DNA of 58,614 nt, from contig CANQKC010000017.1 in the NCBI GenBank assembly GCA_947624305.1, forward strand, positions 1 to 58,614, read 5' to 3'. This DNA is from an uncultured Monoglobus sp. (GTDB taxonomy: Bacteria; Bacillota; Clostridia; Monoglobales; Monoglobaceae). Position numbers and translations under genes: made by a program. How positions within the stretch are numbered: position 1 is the stretch's first letter; each line of letters starts with the position of its first letter. This document shows positions 27,800 to 37,796 of this stretch, one piece after another. The notes below the pieces were generated by a model that ran no database searches, had not been told where the DNA came from, and saw nothing but the letters and a program-made list of their open reading frames with translations.

Positions 27800-28067
27800 C
27801 CGATTATAGCCTCGCACCTTTGGCGCGACGGGACGTCGAGGGCGAATGTCCGCTACGACCATGGTGCGCAAGACCCCGTAGGGGCGGACGACCCCAGTCG
27901 CCCGTTTTGCCACGCCCCATACCGTAGGGGCGGATATTATCCGCCCGCTTTGCCTCGCCCCTTGGGGAGAGGTGCCCGCTTGCGGGCGGAGAGGGGTTTC
28001 CCATGCTAGTTGGAAACACAAACCCCTCTCAGTCGCCTCCGGCGCCAGCTCTCCCCAAGGGGCGAGC
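27800..28067. repeat. Structured intergenic repeat element (cloverleaf/cruciform)
   Basis: This 270-bp gene-free block holds a palindrome at 27928-27946 (GGGCGGATA / TATCCGCCC) and a four-way fold at 27954-28066. There the outer 18-bp arms CTCGCCCCTTGGGGAGAG (27954-27971) and their exact complement (28049-28066) enclose a hairpin GCCCGC-TT-GCGGGC (27974-27987), an 11-bp stem (27989-27999 with 28020-28030) and a small CGCC-TCC-GGCG hairpin (28034-28043). No protein is evident. It resembles the non-autonomous palindromic intergenic repeats of gut Firmicutes. Part of its left flank recurs at 30911-30940. Confidence 0.7.
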
Positions 28068-28191
28068 CTGACTGGTCACAATAATCCAATCTAATCGCAC
28101 ACAACTATACCAAACCAAAAATCAATTTTCAACGCTTATGACACGAAATGGTCGTTTTGGAGCGTAAACGGGCAAAAATGCGGCGGCTGTA

Positions 28192-28221
28192 TTGACAATT
28201 TTATCGGTTCTGTGGTACTAT
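28192..28221 (+). promoter_or_regulatory. Promoter of hisH-hisF-folC
   Basis: A consensus TTGACA (28192-28197), 18-nt spacer and TACTAT (28216-28221) with an upstream TGG extension. The start codon is only about 18 nt downstream, so the leader is very short. Confidence 0.7.
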
Positions 28222-28239
28222 AGTTTCGAGGTGACACAA

Positions 28240-28845
28240 ATGATCGCGATAATCGACTACGGCGCGGGGAACCTGCGCTCGGTGGAAAAGGCGCTTGAAT
28301 TCTTGGGATTTAAAGCGAAAATCTCCACCGAGCCCGCCGAGATCCTCGCCGCCGATAAAATAATACTTCCCGGCGTGGGCGCCTTCGGCGTCTGCATGGA
28401 CTCGATAAGAGCCGCGGGGCTTGACGGCTGCATACGGGAAGCGATACATAACGGCAAGCCGTTTTTGGGCATCTGCCTCGGCCTGCAGCTCCTGTTCGAC
28501 TCAAGCGAGGAGTCGCCGGGCGCGAGTGGGCTTTCGATATTTAAAGGCGGGAACCAAAAAATCCCGTCCGCGCCCGGGCTGAAGATCCCGCACATGGGCT
28601 GGAACTCGATCGCCTATGACGAAAACTGCCCCATTTTCCGCGGCCTTGGGAAAGAGCCGTATATGTACTTCGTCCACTCCTATCACATCGCGCCCGAGGA
28701 CGAGAGCGCGGTTTGCGCCACGACTTGCTACGGCGCGGAGATCCCGGTCGCGGTGTGGCGCGGCAATATCTTCGCCACCCAGTTCCACCCGGAAAAGAGC
28801 GGCGACAACGGACTTAAAATACTCAAAAATTTCGGCAGCCTATAG
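28240..28845 (+). CDS. hisH: Imidazole glycerol phosphate synthase, glutaminase subunit
   Basis: A 201-residue class I glutamine amidotransferase supplying ammonia to HisF in histidine synthesis. The catalytic triad is C79 ([10 protein letters not shown]), H183 and E185 (FHPEKSG); the opening [14 protein letters not shown] is typical. ATG 28240 has GAGGTG 7 nt upstream; an earlier in-frame start would lie in the promoter. It is followed 10 bp later by hisF. No other histidine genes are in the window. Confidence 0.95.
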   Translation: MIAIIDYGAGNLRSVEKALEFLGFKAKISTEPAEILAADKIILPGVGAFGVCMDSIRAAGLDGCIREAIHNGKPFLGICLGLQLLFDSSEESPGASGLSIFKGGNQKIPSAPGLKIPHMGWNSIAYDENCPIFRGLGKEPYMYFVHSYHIAPEDESAVCATTCYGAEIPVAVWRGNIFATQFHPEKSGDNGLKILKNFGSL

Positions 28846-28855
28846 GAGGGATAGC

Positions 28856-29620
28856 ATGCTTGCAAAAAGAATTATACCGTGCCTTGACGTGAAAAACGGA
28901 CGCGTCGTAAAGGGCGTCAACTTTGTAAATCTCATCGACGCCGGGGACCCGGTCGAGGTGGCGAAGGTCTATAACGAGGCGGGCGCAGACGAGCTTGTTT
29001 TTCTGGACATCACGGCCACGCACGAGGCGCGCGGCACGGTTATCGAAATGGCCAGGAAAGTTGCGGAGACCGTGTTCATTCCGTTCACGGTCGGCGGGGG
29101 AATAAAAACCGTGGAGGACTTCCGCGAGCTGCTGCTGCAGGGGGCGGACAAGATCTCGATCAATTCCTCGGCGATACGCAATCCGCGGCTAATCTCTGAC
29201 GCGGCGGAAAAATTCGGCAGCCAATGTGTGGTCGTCGCGATAGACGCGAAGCGGGTTGATGAGTGTTCAAAATGGAACGTCTATATTAGCGGCGGCAGGA
29301 TCGACACCGGGCTCGACGCGGTCGAGTGGGCCAAAAAAGCCGAACGTCTCGGCGCGGGCGAGATACTTCTGACCTCGATGGACTGCGACGGAACCAAGGC
29401 GGGATATGACATTGAGCTGACGCGGACGATAGCGGACAGCGTCTCGATACCTGTGATCGCCTCGGGCGGCGCTGGAACCATGGAGCATTTTAAGGACGCG
29501 CTGACCGACGGAAAGGCTGACGCGGCGCTGGCCGCCTCGCTCTTCCACTTCCGCGAGATCGAGATAAACGACCTTAAGGATTATTTAAAATCCGAGGGCG
29601 TGCCCGTTAGACGGAGCTGA
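28856..29620 (+). CDS. hisF: Imidazole glycerol phosphate synthase, cyclase subunit
   Basis: A 254-residue TIM-barrel enzyme that, with ammonia from HisH, turns PRFAR into imidazole glycerol phosphate and AICAR. The two catalytic aspartates D11 ([14 protein letters not shown]) and D130 (VVAIDAKR) are present, together with phosphate loops FTVGGGI and IASGGAG. Strong ribosome site TAGGAGGG. It lies between hisH and folC. Confidence 0.96.
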   Translation: MLAKRIIPCLDVKNGRVVKGVNFVNLIDAGDPVEVAKVYNEAGADELVFLDITATHEARGTVIEMARKVAETVFIPFTVGGGIKTVEDFRELLLQGADKISINSSAIRNPRLISDAAEKFGSQCVVVAIDAKRVDECSKWNVYISGGRIDTGLDAVEWAKKAERLGAGEILLTSMDCDGTKAGYDIELTRTIADSVSIPVIASGGAGTMEHFKDALTDGKADAALAASLFHFREIEINDLKDYLKSEGVPVRRS

Positions 29621-29624
29621 TTTT

Positions 29625-30869
29625 ATGAATTACGAGCAATCAATAAATTACATACATTCTATACCGAAGTTCAGCCGCGTGCTGGGCAACGACCTGCTGC
29701 GCGTCCTGCTCGGCAGGCTCGGTGACCCGCAGAAAAGCCTCAGGTTCGTCCATGTCGGCGGCACCAACGGCAAGGGAAGCACGGCGACAATGATCTCGGA
29801 AATATTAAAAAGCGCCGGTTACAGAACCGGCCTTTTTACCTCGCCGTTTTTGACGCGCTTCAACGAGCGGATAAGGATCGACGGCGAGCCTGTCGGCGAC
29901 GAAAGCCTCGCCGAAATCGTGAGCTATGTCAGAAAAATTTCCGAAAAACACGGCGCAGAGGTTTCGGAATTCGCGTTTATAACCGCCGCGGCGATGGTGT
30001 ATTTCGCGCGGGAGAAATGCGACTGCGTAGTGCTTGAGGTCGGGCTCGGCGGCAGGCTCGACGCGACCAATGTCATTGAAAAGCCCGAGGCGGCGGTACT
30101 GACCGCCATAGGCCTTGACCATTGCCAATACCTCGGCGGAACGGTCGGCGAAATATCCATGGAGAAATTGGGCATAGTCAAGTGCGGTTCGCCGCTGGTG
30201 CTCTGCCCGAAGCAGGATGCGGTCGTTTTTGAAAACGCGAAAAGAGTGTGCGCCGAGCGCGGCTCGGAGCTTATAATTCCCGACATGCCCGAAAAATACG
30301 ACGCCGCCGAGCGCTCGTTTTTCTATAAGGGCGAGAAATACTTTCTCGCGATGAGCGGCGGGTTCCAGGCGCTGAACGCCGCGTCTGCAATTGAGGCCGC
30401 GAACTGCCTTTCAAAAAGGGGATTTGAAATAAGCGGCGAAAACATAAAAACCGGCCTCGGCCGCGCCATGATCCCCGGCAGGCTGGACCGATACGGAAAC
30501 GTTATTATTGACGGCGCGCACAATCCTCAAGCCGTCGGCGCGCTGCTGAATGAGCTCAAGGCGCTCGGCGGGCCCGTCCGCTTTCTGACCGCGGTTATGG
30601 ACGACAAGGATCACGACGGAATAACAAGGCTGATCGCGGAGTTCTGCAAAAGCCGCGGCGCGTCCGTCACGGTGACCGAGCTTGACATGCCCCGCTGCCT
30701 CGCCGCCGAAAGCCTCGCGGCGGAATTTGAAAAGCGCGGCGTAAGCGCCGCGGTCATAAAACCGCCCGCCGCCGCTCTGCGAGAGCTCAAAAAATCGGAC
30801 GGAACGATCTGCGTCTGCGGCTCGCTCTACCTCGCCGGCGAAATACATAAAATCATAAATAAATATTAG
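29625..30869 (+). CDS. folC: Folylpolyglutamate synthase / dihydrofolate synthase
   Basis: A 414-residue Mur-ligase-type enzyme adding glutamate to folates. The ATP loop VGGTNGKGST lies at residues 44-53; the Omega-type FTSPFLTRFNERIRI and the C-terminal ligase motif IIDGAHNPQA are present. It begins 4 bp after hisF, so it shares that transcript. The product of HisHF (AICAR) enters purine synthesis through a folate step, but whether that explains the pairing is conjecture. Confidence 0.94.
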   Translation: MNYEQSINYIHSIPKFSRVLGNDLLRVLLGRLGDPQKSLRFVHVGGTNGKGSTATMISEILKSAGYRTGLFTSPFLTRFNERIRIDGEPVGDESLAEIVSYVRKISEKHGAEVSEFAFITAAAMVYFAREKCDCVVLEVGLGGRLDATNVIEKPEAAVLTAIGLDHCQYLGGTVGEISMEKLGIVKCGSPLVLCPKQDAVVFENAKRVCAERGSELIIPDMPEKYDAAERSFFYKGEKYFLAMSGGFQALNAASAIEAANCLSKRGFEISGENIKTGLGRAMIPGRLDRYGNVIIDGAHNPQAVGALLNELKALGGPVRFLTAVMDDKDHDGITRLIAEFCKSRGASVTVTELDMPRCLAAESLAAEFEKRGVSAAVIKPPAAALRELKKSDGTICVCGSLYLAGEIHKIINKY

Positions 30870-30894
30870 CGGACGGCTGATATTTATTAAGGCT

Positions 30895-31030
30895 CCTCTT
30901 CGGGGATCCTTACGGGACGTCGAGGGCGCCGTCCCCTACGAAAAAATGTAATATACATAAAACATTGACACGAACCCGCTTCGCGGCTCCGGCCGCAGCC
31001 GTCCCCTACGATAAAAGATGAAATACATAA
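30895..31030. repeat. Intergenic repeat remnant, related to the element at 27834
   Basis: The stretch holds ACGGGACGTCGAGGGCG (30911-30928), which recurs at 27834-27851, and two copies of GCCGTCCCCTACGA about 80 bp apart. ATACATAAAA recurs nearby three times, once at the very end of folC. No coding potential is apparent. Confidence 0.55.
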
Positions 31031-31047
31031 AATATTGGCATAATTAA

Positions 31048-31070
31048 GGCCGCCGGCTGTGCCGGCGGCC
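31048..31070 (-). terminator. Hairpin terminator downstream of the PepSY-domain gene
   Basis: A perfect 10-bp inverted repeat GGCCGCCGGC / GCCGGCGGCC with a 3-nt loop lies 10 nt beyond the stop at 31080. The following T-run on the minus strand is weak, so confidence is moderate. Confidence 0.5.
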
Positions 31071-31079
31071 AATATATTA

Positions 31080-31691
31080 TCAATCATTGTCAACTTCCCA
31101 TGAGATTATCGCGCCGTCGCTTACCGAAATCTCGGCGGAATACTCGGTCCTGCCACGGCGGAACTCTATGTCGTATACGTCCCTGCCGTCGTCGCGGTCG
31201 CGCTTCGCTTCGGTGAACGTCACATCGGCGGCGGTGAGGCCCGCCTTCTGAAGGGCGATCTCCTTGGCGCGGTCAAGTGTGATCTCTCCGCTTACCGGAG
31301 CTGTCTGCTGTGTCTGCGCGGCGGGATTTTGGGGCTTCGCGGTCGGCGCGCTTCCGTCGGTCACTATCTTGTCCGCATCGGTCACGGTCGATTTTTTATC
31401 GGAAAGCTCCACGCGCTTTTGATCCTCGTACCACGTTACTTCCTTTCCCATTATCTCGCCTATCGCCCTTATCGGCAGATAGGTCGAGCCGTTATACAAA
31501 ATCGGGTCAACGACTTCGCCGTTAACGTTTTTAAAGGTGCGCTCCGTTCCGTCGATAACAATTGTAAAATCGGGGCGGAGCTCCGCCTGAATTGTCTGAA
31601 TGACGGTCGCCGCGCAGCCGCCCACGGCCACGCATAAAACGCAGAGCAGAGCCGCCGCCGAAACCGAAACTTTCTTTTTAAGCTTTTTCAT
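31080..31691 (-). CDS. Exported protein with copper-amine-oxidase-type stalk domain and PepSY-like domain
   Basis: A 203-residue protein with an N-terminal export signal ending near VAVGGCAA, possibly a lipobox. Residues 40-95 match the copper amine oxidase N-terminal-like 'stalk' repeat (ILYNGSTYLPIRAIGEIMGKEVTWYED), which in clostridia is a generic surface module and says nothing about copper. After a Pro/Gln linker, residues 132-203 look like a PepSY domain (LDRAKEIALQKAGL, VYDIEFRRGRTEYSAEI), a fold often linked to protease inhibition. The start at 31691 has AGGAG 9 nt upstream. Single-gene unit. Confidence 0.8.
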   Translation of the reverse strand: MKKLKKKVSVSAAALLCVLCVAVGGCAATVIQTIQAELRPDFTIVIDGTERTFKNVNGEVVDPILYNGSTYLPIRAIGEIMGKEVTWYEDQKRVELSDKKSTVTDADKIVTDGSAPTAKPQNPAAQTQQTAPVSGEITLDRAKEIALQKAGLTAADVTFTEAKRDRDDGRDVYDIEFRRGRTEYSAEISVSDGAIISWEVDND

Positions 31692-31803
31692 TTCACACAT
31701 CTCCTATCTTTTTGGTATTTGTTATATTTTAACACAAATACCACGATAAAATATATATAAATTGTTAATAAACTATAAATATTCTGTGATTTTTATTAAA
31801 GAT

Positions 31804-33549
31804 TTATATTTGATTTGATGGGTCGACGTAGAGGGTTCTGTTTTTTTCGTAGATCACAAAGCCGGGCTTGGCGCCGTTGGGCTTTCTCACGTTTTTGACG
31901 GTTGTGTAATCCACCGGGACCTGCGCGGAGTCCCTCGCCTTGCTGTAATACGCCGCGAGGCGGGCCGCCTCAAGCAGCGTCCGATCGGGAGCCTCGCCGG
32001 TTCCGTTTGTGCGGATAAGCACATGCGAACCGGGTATCTCCTTGGTGTGGAGCCAGATGTCGGTCGAGTAAGACATGCGGACTGTGAGCTCGTCATTCTG
32101 TTTGTTGTTCCTGCCCACGAGTATCTCATAACCGTCGCTTGACGTGAACTTCATGGGCATTGACGCGGTATTTTTCCGCTTCTTCTTTTTGCCGCCGGGG
32201 CCGACGGTTTTTATATATCCCTGCTCGCGGAGCTCCTCTTTGATCTCCGCCAGATCGTGCGGCGTTTCGGCCTTTGTAATGCTCTCAAGCACCGTCTCAA
32301 GGTAGCCGAGCTCCTCCTCCGCCTCGGCGATCTGCTCCTCGGCGTATTTCTCGGTGACTTTGGCCTTGTTGTATCTCTTATAGAATTTCTGGGCGTTCTG
32401 CGCCGGCGAGATCGTCGGGTCGAGCGCGATTTTCAGTTCCTTGTTACCGTCATAAAAATTCTCGACCGTGATTTCGCTCATGCCGTAGCTGACCCTGTGC
32501 ATATTTGCGGTCAGCAAATCGCCTTTGATCTTATACTTGTCGCGGTTTTTGGACTTTTCAAGATTGTCTCTGTGAAGCGCTAATTTTTTCGAGCAGCGGT
32601 CTATGTTGTTGTTCACAAGCTTTAAAATGTCGGCGCTGCGCTGGCGCATGCTCTCGCGCATCGCGCGGGTGACATAATAATCGTCGATCGCCTCGGAGAT
32701 CGACTCCGCCGCGCGGACATCCGCCATATCGCCGTACTGCTCAAGGCGGACGCATGAAAACGACATCGGCTTTCCGCTCCGCTTTTCATAAACCACGCAC
32801 GGGTCAAATCTGCCCTCGCGCATATCGTCGATAAACGAGCCGACGAACGTGACGAACTTCGCCTCGTCAACCTCGCTCTTGGCAACCTTGGTATGCCCAG
32901 CGAACTTATACACAAGCTCGCGCGCGACGAGCGGGCTCATACCCATCAGACTGCCGAGCAGGAACTTATCGAGCAGGATGTCGCCGTCCTGCCTAGCGAA
33001 AAGGTTCATAAAGCTCACGAGCTCGAAATCGTCCGGGGTCAGCTTGTCCTGGCCCGGAGGCGGCTCGTAAATAAAGCCCGGCAGGATCTGGCGCACCTTG
33101 CTGACCGTGAAATCAACGTGCTTGGCGCTGTCGAGTATTTTATTGTCCTTATCTATGAATATTATGTTGCTGTGGCGGCCCATGATCTCGGTTATGACCG
33201 ACTTTGTCTCAAGGTCGCCGAGCTCGGTCACAGCCTCGACATCAACGCGAACAACCCGGTCGGAGCCGGGCTGCGTTATCGCGGTTATTCTGCCGCCGCT
33301 TAAATGCTTGCGCATCAGCATGCACATCATGGGCGGCGTCATCGGGTTTTCTTTTTTCACGGTTGTGAGGTGAACGCGGGCGTTTGACGCGTTTGCTGAA
33401 AGCAGCAGTCTGTAATTTCCGTCAAAGGTGCGCACGCCGAGAATGATCTCGTCACTCTCGGGCTGATAGATCTTGTCGATCTTCCCGCCCAAAAGCTTTT
33501 GATTAAGCTCGCGCACAACGCTGCGCGTTACAAATCCGTCGTATGACAT
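31804..33549 (-). CDS. rqcH: RqcH/NFACT ribosome quality-control protein
   Basis: A 581-residue member of the Rqc2/NFACT family that binds stalled 50S subunits and directs addition of C-terminal alanine tails. The N-terminal NFACT-N domain carries the tRNA-binding D97-R98 pair (GSDRVV) required for tailing; central helix-hairpin-helix and coiled-coil segments (about 270-420) follow, then a basic loop KKKKRK (about 459) and the C-terminal NFACT-R domain (HTKEIPGSHVLIRTNG). Older annotations call it fibronectin-binding protein. It lies 9 bp after metK at the end of that operon. Confidence 0.94.
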   Translation of the reverse strand: MSYDGFVTRSVVRELNQKLLGGKIDKIYQPESDEIILGVRTFDGNYRLLLSANASNARVHLTTVKKENPMTPPMMCMLMRKHLSGGRITAITQPGSDRVVRVDVEAVTELGDLETKSVITEIMGRHSNIIFIDKDNKILDSAKHVDFTVSKVRQILPGFIYEPPPGQDKLTPDDFELVSFMNLFARQDGDILLDKFLLGSLMGMSPLVARELVYKFAGHTKVAKSEVDEAKFVTFVGSFIDDMREGRFDPCVVYEKRSGKPMSFSCVRLEQYGDMADVRAAESISEAIDDYYVTRAMRESMRQRSADILKLVNNNIDRCSKKLALHRDNLEKSKNRDKYKIKGDLLTANMHRVSYGMSEITVENFYDGNKELKIALDPTISPAQNAQKFYKRYNKAKVTEKYAEEQIAEAEEELGYLETVLESITKAETPHDLAEIKEELREQGYIKTVGPGGKKKKRKNTASMPMKFTSSDGYEILVGRNNKQNDELTVRMSYSTDIWLHTKEIPGSHVLIRTNGTGEAPDRTLLEAARLAAYYSKARDSAQVPVDYTTVKNVRKPNGAKPGFVIYEKNRTLYVDPSNQI

Positions 33550-33558
33550 ATTTTTCTC

Positions 33559-34701
33559 CTATTTCAGCAGCTCCGCTTTGTCGGTTTTCTCCCACGGGAG
33601 GTCAAGGTCGTCTCTGCCGAAGTGGCCGTATGCCGCGGTCTGCTTGTATATCGGTCTTTGAAGGTCGAGGCTCTTTATAATTCCGCCGGGGGTCAGGTCA
33701 AACACCTTGAGCACTCTTTCGGCGATCTCACCGTCCGGGATAATTCCGGTGCCTCTTGTGTCAACTCTGACCGAAACGGGCTTGCTCACGCCGATAGCGT
33801 AGGCGAGCTGTATCTCGCAGGCCTTGGCGAGGCCCGCGGCGACAACGTTTTTAGCCACATATCTGGCGGCGTAGGCCGCGCTTCTGTCAACCTTTGTCGG
33901 ATCCTTGCCCGAGAACGCTCCGCCGCCGTGGCTCGCGTAGCCGCCGTAGGTGTCGACAATGATCTTTCTGCCCGTGTGGCCGCTGTCGCCCTGGGGGCCG
34001 CCGACAACAAACCGTCCGGTCGGATTGATATATATCGTCGTGTCCTCATCCTTGAGATCATCGCCGATCACCGGGTCGATAACATATTTTTTTATGTCCT
34101 CATGCAGGCGCTCCTGCGAGACGGCCTCGCTGTGCTGAGTTGACACGACGATCGCGTCAACGCGCTTGAAGCTGCCGTCCTCGTTATACTCAACTGTCAC
34201 TTGAGCTTTTCCGTCAGGGCGCAGATAATTCAGAATGTTTTTCTTGCGCACCTCGGTCAGGCGGCGGGTCAGCTTGTGGGAAAGCGAGATCGGCAGAGGC
34301 ATATATTCCTCGGTCTCGTCGCAGGCGAAGCCGAACATCATGCCCTGATCGCCCGCGCCTATTCCCTCACCGCTGTCGTCAACGCCTTGGGCTATGTCGC
34401 CCGACTGCTCGTCGATCGCAACCAGAACTGCGCAGGTATCGCAGTCAAATCCGTATTTGGCTCGGTCATAGCCGACACCGCGTATCGTCTCGCGGGCAAT
34501 CGTTTTCATGTCAACATATGTGTCGGTGGTTATCTCGCCAACAACCAGCACAAGGCCGGTCGTGACCGTGACCTCGACCGCCACTCTCGCCTTGGGGTCT
34601 TTTTCCAAAATCGCGTCCAAAATCGCGTCCGAAATAAGGTCGGCTATCTTGTCGGGATGTCCCTCTGTCACCGACTCTGATGTAAATAATCTCTTATACA
34701 T
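33559..34701 (-). CDS. metK: S-adenosylmethionine synthetase
   Basis: A 380-residue enzyme making SAM from methionine and ATP. Signature sequences [31 protein letters not shown] (ATP site) and [16 protein letters not shown] are intact and the length is normal. Its start overlaps the tmk stop by 8 nt, with AAGGAGA upstream inside tmk. SAM supports the several methyltransferases and radical SAM enzymes nearby. Confidence 0.97.
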   Translation of the reverse strand: MYKRLFTSESVTEGHPDKIADLISDAILDAILEKDPKARVAVEVTVTTGLVLVVGEITTDTYVDMKTIARETIRGVGYDRAKYGFDCDTCAVLVAIDEQSGDIAQGVDDSGEGIGAGDQGMMFGFACDETEEYMPLPISLSHKLTRRLTEVRKKNILNYLRPDGKAQVTVEYNEDGSFKRVDAIVVSTQHSEAVSQERLHEDIKKYVIDPVIGDDLKDEDTTIYINPTGRFVVGGPQGDSGHTGRKIIVDTYGGYASHGGGAFSGKDPTKVDRSAAYAARYVAKNVVAAGLAKACEIQLAYAIGVSKPVSVRVDTRGTGIIPDGEIAERVLKVFDLTPGGIIKSLDLQRPIYKQTAAYGHFGRDDLDLPWEKTDKAELLK

Positions 34702-35311
34702 AATTCAAAATCTCCTTTGATATGTCGTCAATATCGCCGCCTCCGTCGATAATGACTATATTATGTCCGTAATTATTTTTAAGGTCCTCGAGCACCGTCA
34801 TAAAACCGCGCCTTATGCCGCTCATCTGCGCCGCGCTCTGCTCGTAGAGCTCAACATTGTCGCGGCCCGCGTCGATCCTGCCCTTGCAGGTCTCGGGATT
34901 GACGTCAAGGAATATGCAAAGATCGGGCTTCGGCAGCTTGGGGCAGCCCAAATTCAGCGTTTTCACCCATTCATAATCGCAGTCGGGGTCGGCGCCCTGA
35001 TACGCCAGCGACGAGTAGTAATACCTGTCGCATATAACGGTGTAACCCTCGCTCAAATATTTTTTTATTCCGTGCTCCGGATGCGTCGCGTGCTCGATCC
35101 TGTCAGCAAGGAACAGCGCGGCCTGCAGATGTATGTCCTTGCTCTCCCTGCCCGAGAGAATACGGTTTAAATAACCGCCCGTCTCGTAATCCGTGGGCTC
35201 GTGCGTCACATGGATCTTTTCGCCGCGCGCCGTGAGGCTTTTTTTCAGCAGCTCGATCTGCGAGGACTTGCCGCTGCCGTCAAGGCCCTCGAAAACTATA
35301 AACTTACCCAT
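34694..35311 (-). CDS. tmk: Thymidylate kinase
   Basis: A 205-residue kinase making dTDP from dTMP. P-loop GLDGSGKSS at 9-17, THEPTD with the family ribose/base contact region, and [12 protein letters not shown] are present. The start at 35311 sits inside the end of araD (8-nt overlap); longer in-frame openings would lie entirely in araD. The end likewise overlaps metK by 8 nt, so araD, tmk and metK are translationally linked. Confidence 0.94.
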   Translation of the reverse strand: MGKFIVFEGLDGSGKSSQIELLKKSLTARGEKIHVTHEPTDYETGGYLNRILSGRESKDIHLQAALFLADRIEHATHPEHGIKKYLSEGYTVICDRYYYSSLAYQGADPDCDYEWVKTLNLGCPKLPKPDLCIFLDVNPETCKGRIDAGRDNVELYEQSAAQMSGIRRGFMTVLEDLKNNYGHNIVIIDGGGDIDDISKEILNYV

Positions 35312-36014
35312 TAGCGCCGCCCTGCCCGTAATAGGCGTTCTTGCCGTGCTTGCGGTTATAGTGCTTGTCCAGAACATATCGGGGCATAAGCCGAACGCTC
35401 GGCTCAATCGCCTCACACATAAGCGCCATTTTGGCGACCTCCTCAAGCACCACCGCGTTGTGAACGGCGTTCTTCGCGTCGGTTCCCCATGTAAAGGGCG
35501 CGTGGTTCGCCGCGAGCACGCCGGGGACCGCGTCAGGGTCTATGCCTCTTTGCTCAAAGGTCTCGGCGATAACAATGCCGGTGTTGAGCTCGTAGGCTTC
35601 CTCGACCTCTTCCTCGGTCAGCGGCCTCGCGCAGGGGATCTCGCCGTAAAAATAATCCGCGTGTGTCGTGCCGTAGGGCGGAATTCCCCTTCCTGCCTGT
35701 GCCCATGCCGTGGCGTGGGGCGAGTGCGTGTGGACCACGCCGCCGATGCTTGGAAACCGCTTGTAAAGCTCAAGGTGCGTCGGCGTGTCGGATGACGGGT
35801 TAAGATTTCCGTCAACGACCTCGCCGCTTTCCAGATCGAGCACCACGATATGCTCGGGCTTTAATTTGTCATACTCAACGCCCGACGGCTTTATCGCCGC
35901 GACTCCGGCTTTTCTGTCCGCCTCCGAGGCGTTGCCCCATGTGAAGGTCACAAGGCCGTGTTTCGGCAGCAGCATGTTGGCCTCGTAAACCCGTTTTTTC
36001 AGTTCGTCATACAT
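35304..36014 (-). CDS. araD: L-ribulose-5-phosphate 4-epimerase
   Basis: A 236-residue class II aldolase-like enzyme converting L-ribulose 5-phosphate to D-xylulose 5-phosphate. The zinc ligands H95, H97 and H171 and the catalytic D76 are all in place ([26 protein letters not shown]). It follows the ribulokinase by 16 bp, giving a two-gene arabinose module; araA (isomerase) is not in the window. Arabinose is a main pectin side-chain sugar, which fits the pectate lyases here. Confidence 0.95.
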   Translation of the reverse strand: MYDELKKRVYEANMLLPKHGLVTFTWGNASEADRKAGVAAIKPSGVEYDKLKPEHIVVLDLESGEVVDGNLNPSSDTPTHLELYKRFPSIGGVVHTHSPHATAWAQAGRGIPPYGTTHADYFYGEIPCARPLTEEEVEEAYELNTGIVIAETFEQRGIDPDAVPGVLAANHAPFTWGTDAKNAVHNAVVLEEVAKMALMCEAIEPSVRLMPRYVLDKHYNRKHGKNAYYGQGGANG

Positions 36015-36030
36015 AATTATTTTCCTCTGT

Positions 36031-37707
36031 TTATTTCTCTTTTACCGACTTTTTCAAATCCTTGAGGCGCTTCATAACGTCGTTTGCACCTCTGCCGAAG
36101 TAATCGTGAAGCTCCTTATACTCGGCGTAAAGCTTGTCGTATATCTCAACGTTTTCGGGTATGGGCTTATAGTAGCGGGTCTTTACCCTGCCCATGCGCC
36201 CCGCGCATTCCGCGATGCTGTCATAGCCTCCCGCCGCGGAGCCGGCGGCTACCGCTCCGAACATGGCCGAGCCGAGCGCGCCCGCCTGTTTCGAGTCGGC
36301 GATCCTTATGTTCATATTTGTAACATCGGCGTAGATCTGCATCATAAACGCGTCCTTCTGCGCGATGCCGCCCGCGGCGTAAAGCTCGTTCACCGGCACT
36401 CCGTTTTCGCGGAAATTGTCAACGATCATGCGCGTTCCGTAGGCCGTCGCCTCGATAAGCGCGCGGTATATATCCTCGGGCCGCGTCAGCAAATTCATTC
36501 CGACGATCATTCCGGTCAGATCAACGTCAACCAGCACACTGCGGTTCCCGTTCCACCAATCGAGGGCCACAAGGCCGCTCTCGCCGGGCTTTTTGTCGCC
36601 CGCCTTGGTTCTCAAAAGCTGATGGATATTCATGCCGAGAGCCTTCGCCTCGCGGTAATAGCTTTCGGGGACCGAGGTCTTTACGAACCAGTCAAAATGG
36701 TCGCCCACGCAGGACTGGCCCGCCTCATATCCCATAAATCCGGGTATAACTCCGTCCTCAACAACGCCGCATATTCCGGGAACAGGCTTTTCCTTATCGC
36801 CCAGCAGTATGTCGCAGGTCGAGGTTCCGATTATCATAAGCATCTTTCCGGGCTCGGTCACGCCCACGGCGGGCAGAGCCACATGCGCGTCAACATTTCC
36901 GACCGCCACGGAGGTTCCGACATTAAGGCCGGTGATTTTGGCCATTTCTGGCGTGATCTCTCCGGCTTTTGAGCCGATAGGAGTTATGTCGCGGCCTATT
37001 TTTTCCTCAACAAAATTTTCAAGCTTCGGGTTCAAGGATTTAAAGAATTCCTTTGACGGAAATCCCTCGCTCTTGCTCCAGAGCGCCTTATAGCCCGCGG
37101 TGCAGCTGTTGCGCGTCTCAACGCCGGTGAGCTGCCACACTATCCAGTCGGCGGCCTCGATAAACTTATCCATCGCGTCATATATTTCGGGGGCCTCCTC
37201 GGCTATCTGCCAGACCTTGGGGATCATCCACTCGGACGATATTTTTCCGCCGTATCTTTTAAGGAAACTCTCTCCCGAGCTTTCCGCGATCTCGTTCAGC
37301 CTGTTCGCGTATTTCTGCGCGGCGTGGTGCTTCCACAGCTTAACGTAGGCGTGTGGATTTGACTTGTACTCGTCGAGGAAGCACAGCGGCGTTCCGTCGG
37401 CCTTGACAGGAAGCACCGTACAGGCGGTGAAGTCAATTCCGATGCCGATTATGTCGTCTTTTGAAACGCCCGACTGCTTTATAACATCGGGCACGGTATG
37501 CGCCAGCACGTCAAGATAATCCTGCGGATGCTGGAGCGCCCAGTCAACGCCGAGCTTTGTCTTGCCGTCGGGCAGATATTCATACATGACCTCATGCGGA
37601 TATTCGTACACCGACGAAGCCAGTTCCGCGCCGTTTTCAACATCGACAAGCACCGCTCTTCCGGAAAGTGAACCGTAGTCTATGCCGATCGTGTATTTCT
37701 TGTTCAC
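36031..37707 (-). CDS. araB: Ribulokinase
   Basis: A 558-residue FGGY-family sugar kinase phosphorylating L-ribulose. [18 protein letters not shown] opens the actin-like fold, and the [14 protein letters not shown] segment, TSTCDILLG and a C-terminal [17 protein letters not shown] are typical of AraB. The start is GTG at 37707, with AAAGGAG 8 nt upstream; an earlier GTG at 37716 would overlap the ribosome site. Followed by araD, then tmk, metK and rqcH on one apparent transcript. Confidence 0.93.
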   Translation of the reverse strand: MNKKYTIGIDYGSLSGRAVLVDVENGAELASSVYEYPHEVMYEYLPDGKTKLGVDWALQHPQDYLDVLAHTVPDVIKQSGVSKDDIIGIGIDFTACTVLPVKADGTPLCFLDEYKSNPHAYVKLWKHHAAQKYANRLNEIAESSGESFLKRYGGKISSEWMIPKVWQIAEEAPEIYDAMDKFIEAADWIVWQLTGVETRNSCTAGYKALWSKSEGFPSKEFFKSLNPKLENFVEEKIGRDITPIGSKAGEITPEMAKITGLNVGTSVAVGNVDAHVALPAVGVTEPGKMLMIIGTSTCDILLGDKEKPVPGICGVVEDGVIPGFMGYEAGQSCVGDHFDWFVKTSVPESYYREAKALGMNIHQLLRTKAGDKKPGESGLVALDWWNGNRSVLVDVDLTGMIVGMNLLTRPEDIYRALIEATAYGTRMIVDNFRENGVPVNELYAAGGIAQKDAFMMQIYADVTNMNIRIADSKQAGALGSAMFGAVAAGSAAGGYDSIAECAGRMGRVKTRYYKPIPENVEIYDKLYAEYKELHDYFGRGANDVMKRLKDLKKSVKEK

Positions 37708-37741
37708 AGGTACCACTCCTTTATCAGAGATTGTTAGTCTT

Positions 37742-37770
37742 ATTATATATAAATTTTAATTATAAATCAA
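37742..37770 (-). promoter_or_regulatory. Promoter of the araB-araD-tmk-metK-rqcH operon
   Basis: On the minus strand TTGATT (37765-37770), 17-nt spacer and a consensus TATAAT (37742-37747). I see no clear operator for an AraR-type repressor. Confidence 0.7.
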
Positions 37771-37796
37771 GTAAAAATGCAAATAATTAACAAAAT

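Larger units (their letters stand above)
27688..28191. other. Gene-free divergent region between fmt and hisH
   Basis: Apart from the fmt promoter, the palindromic repeat element (27800-28067) and the hisH promoter region, I see nothing here. Short frames lack ribosome sites and consist of Arg/Gly/Pro-rich shadow translation of the GC-rich repeat. Confidence 0.7.

Noticed and set aside
31080..31691. Copper amine oxidase activity
   Set aside because: Only the short stalk domain is present, here and at 42286-44862; no catalytic topaquinone domain.
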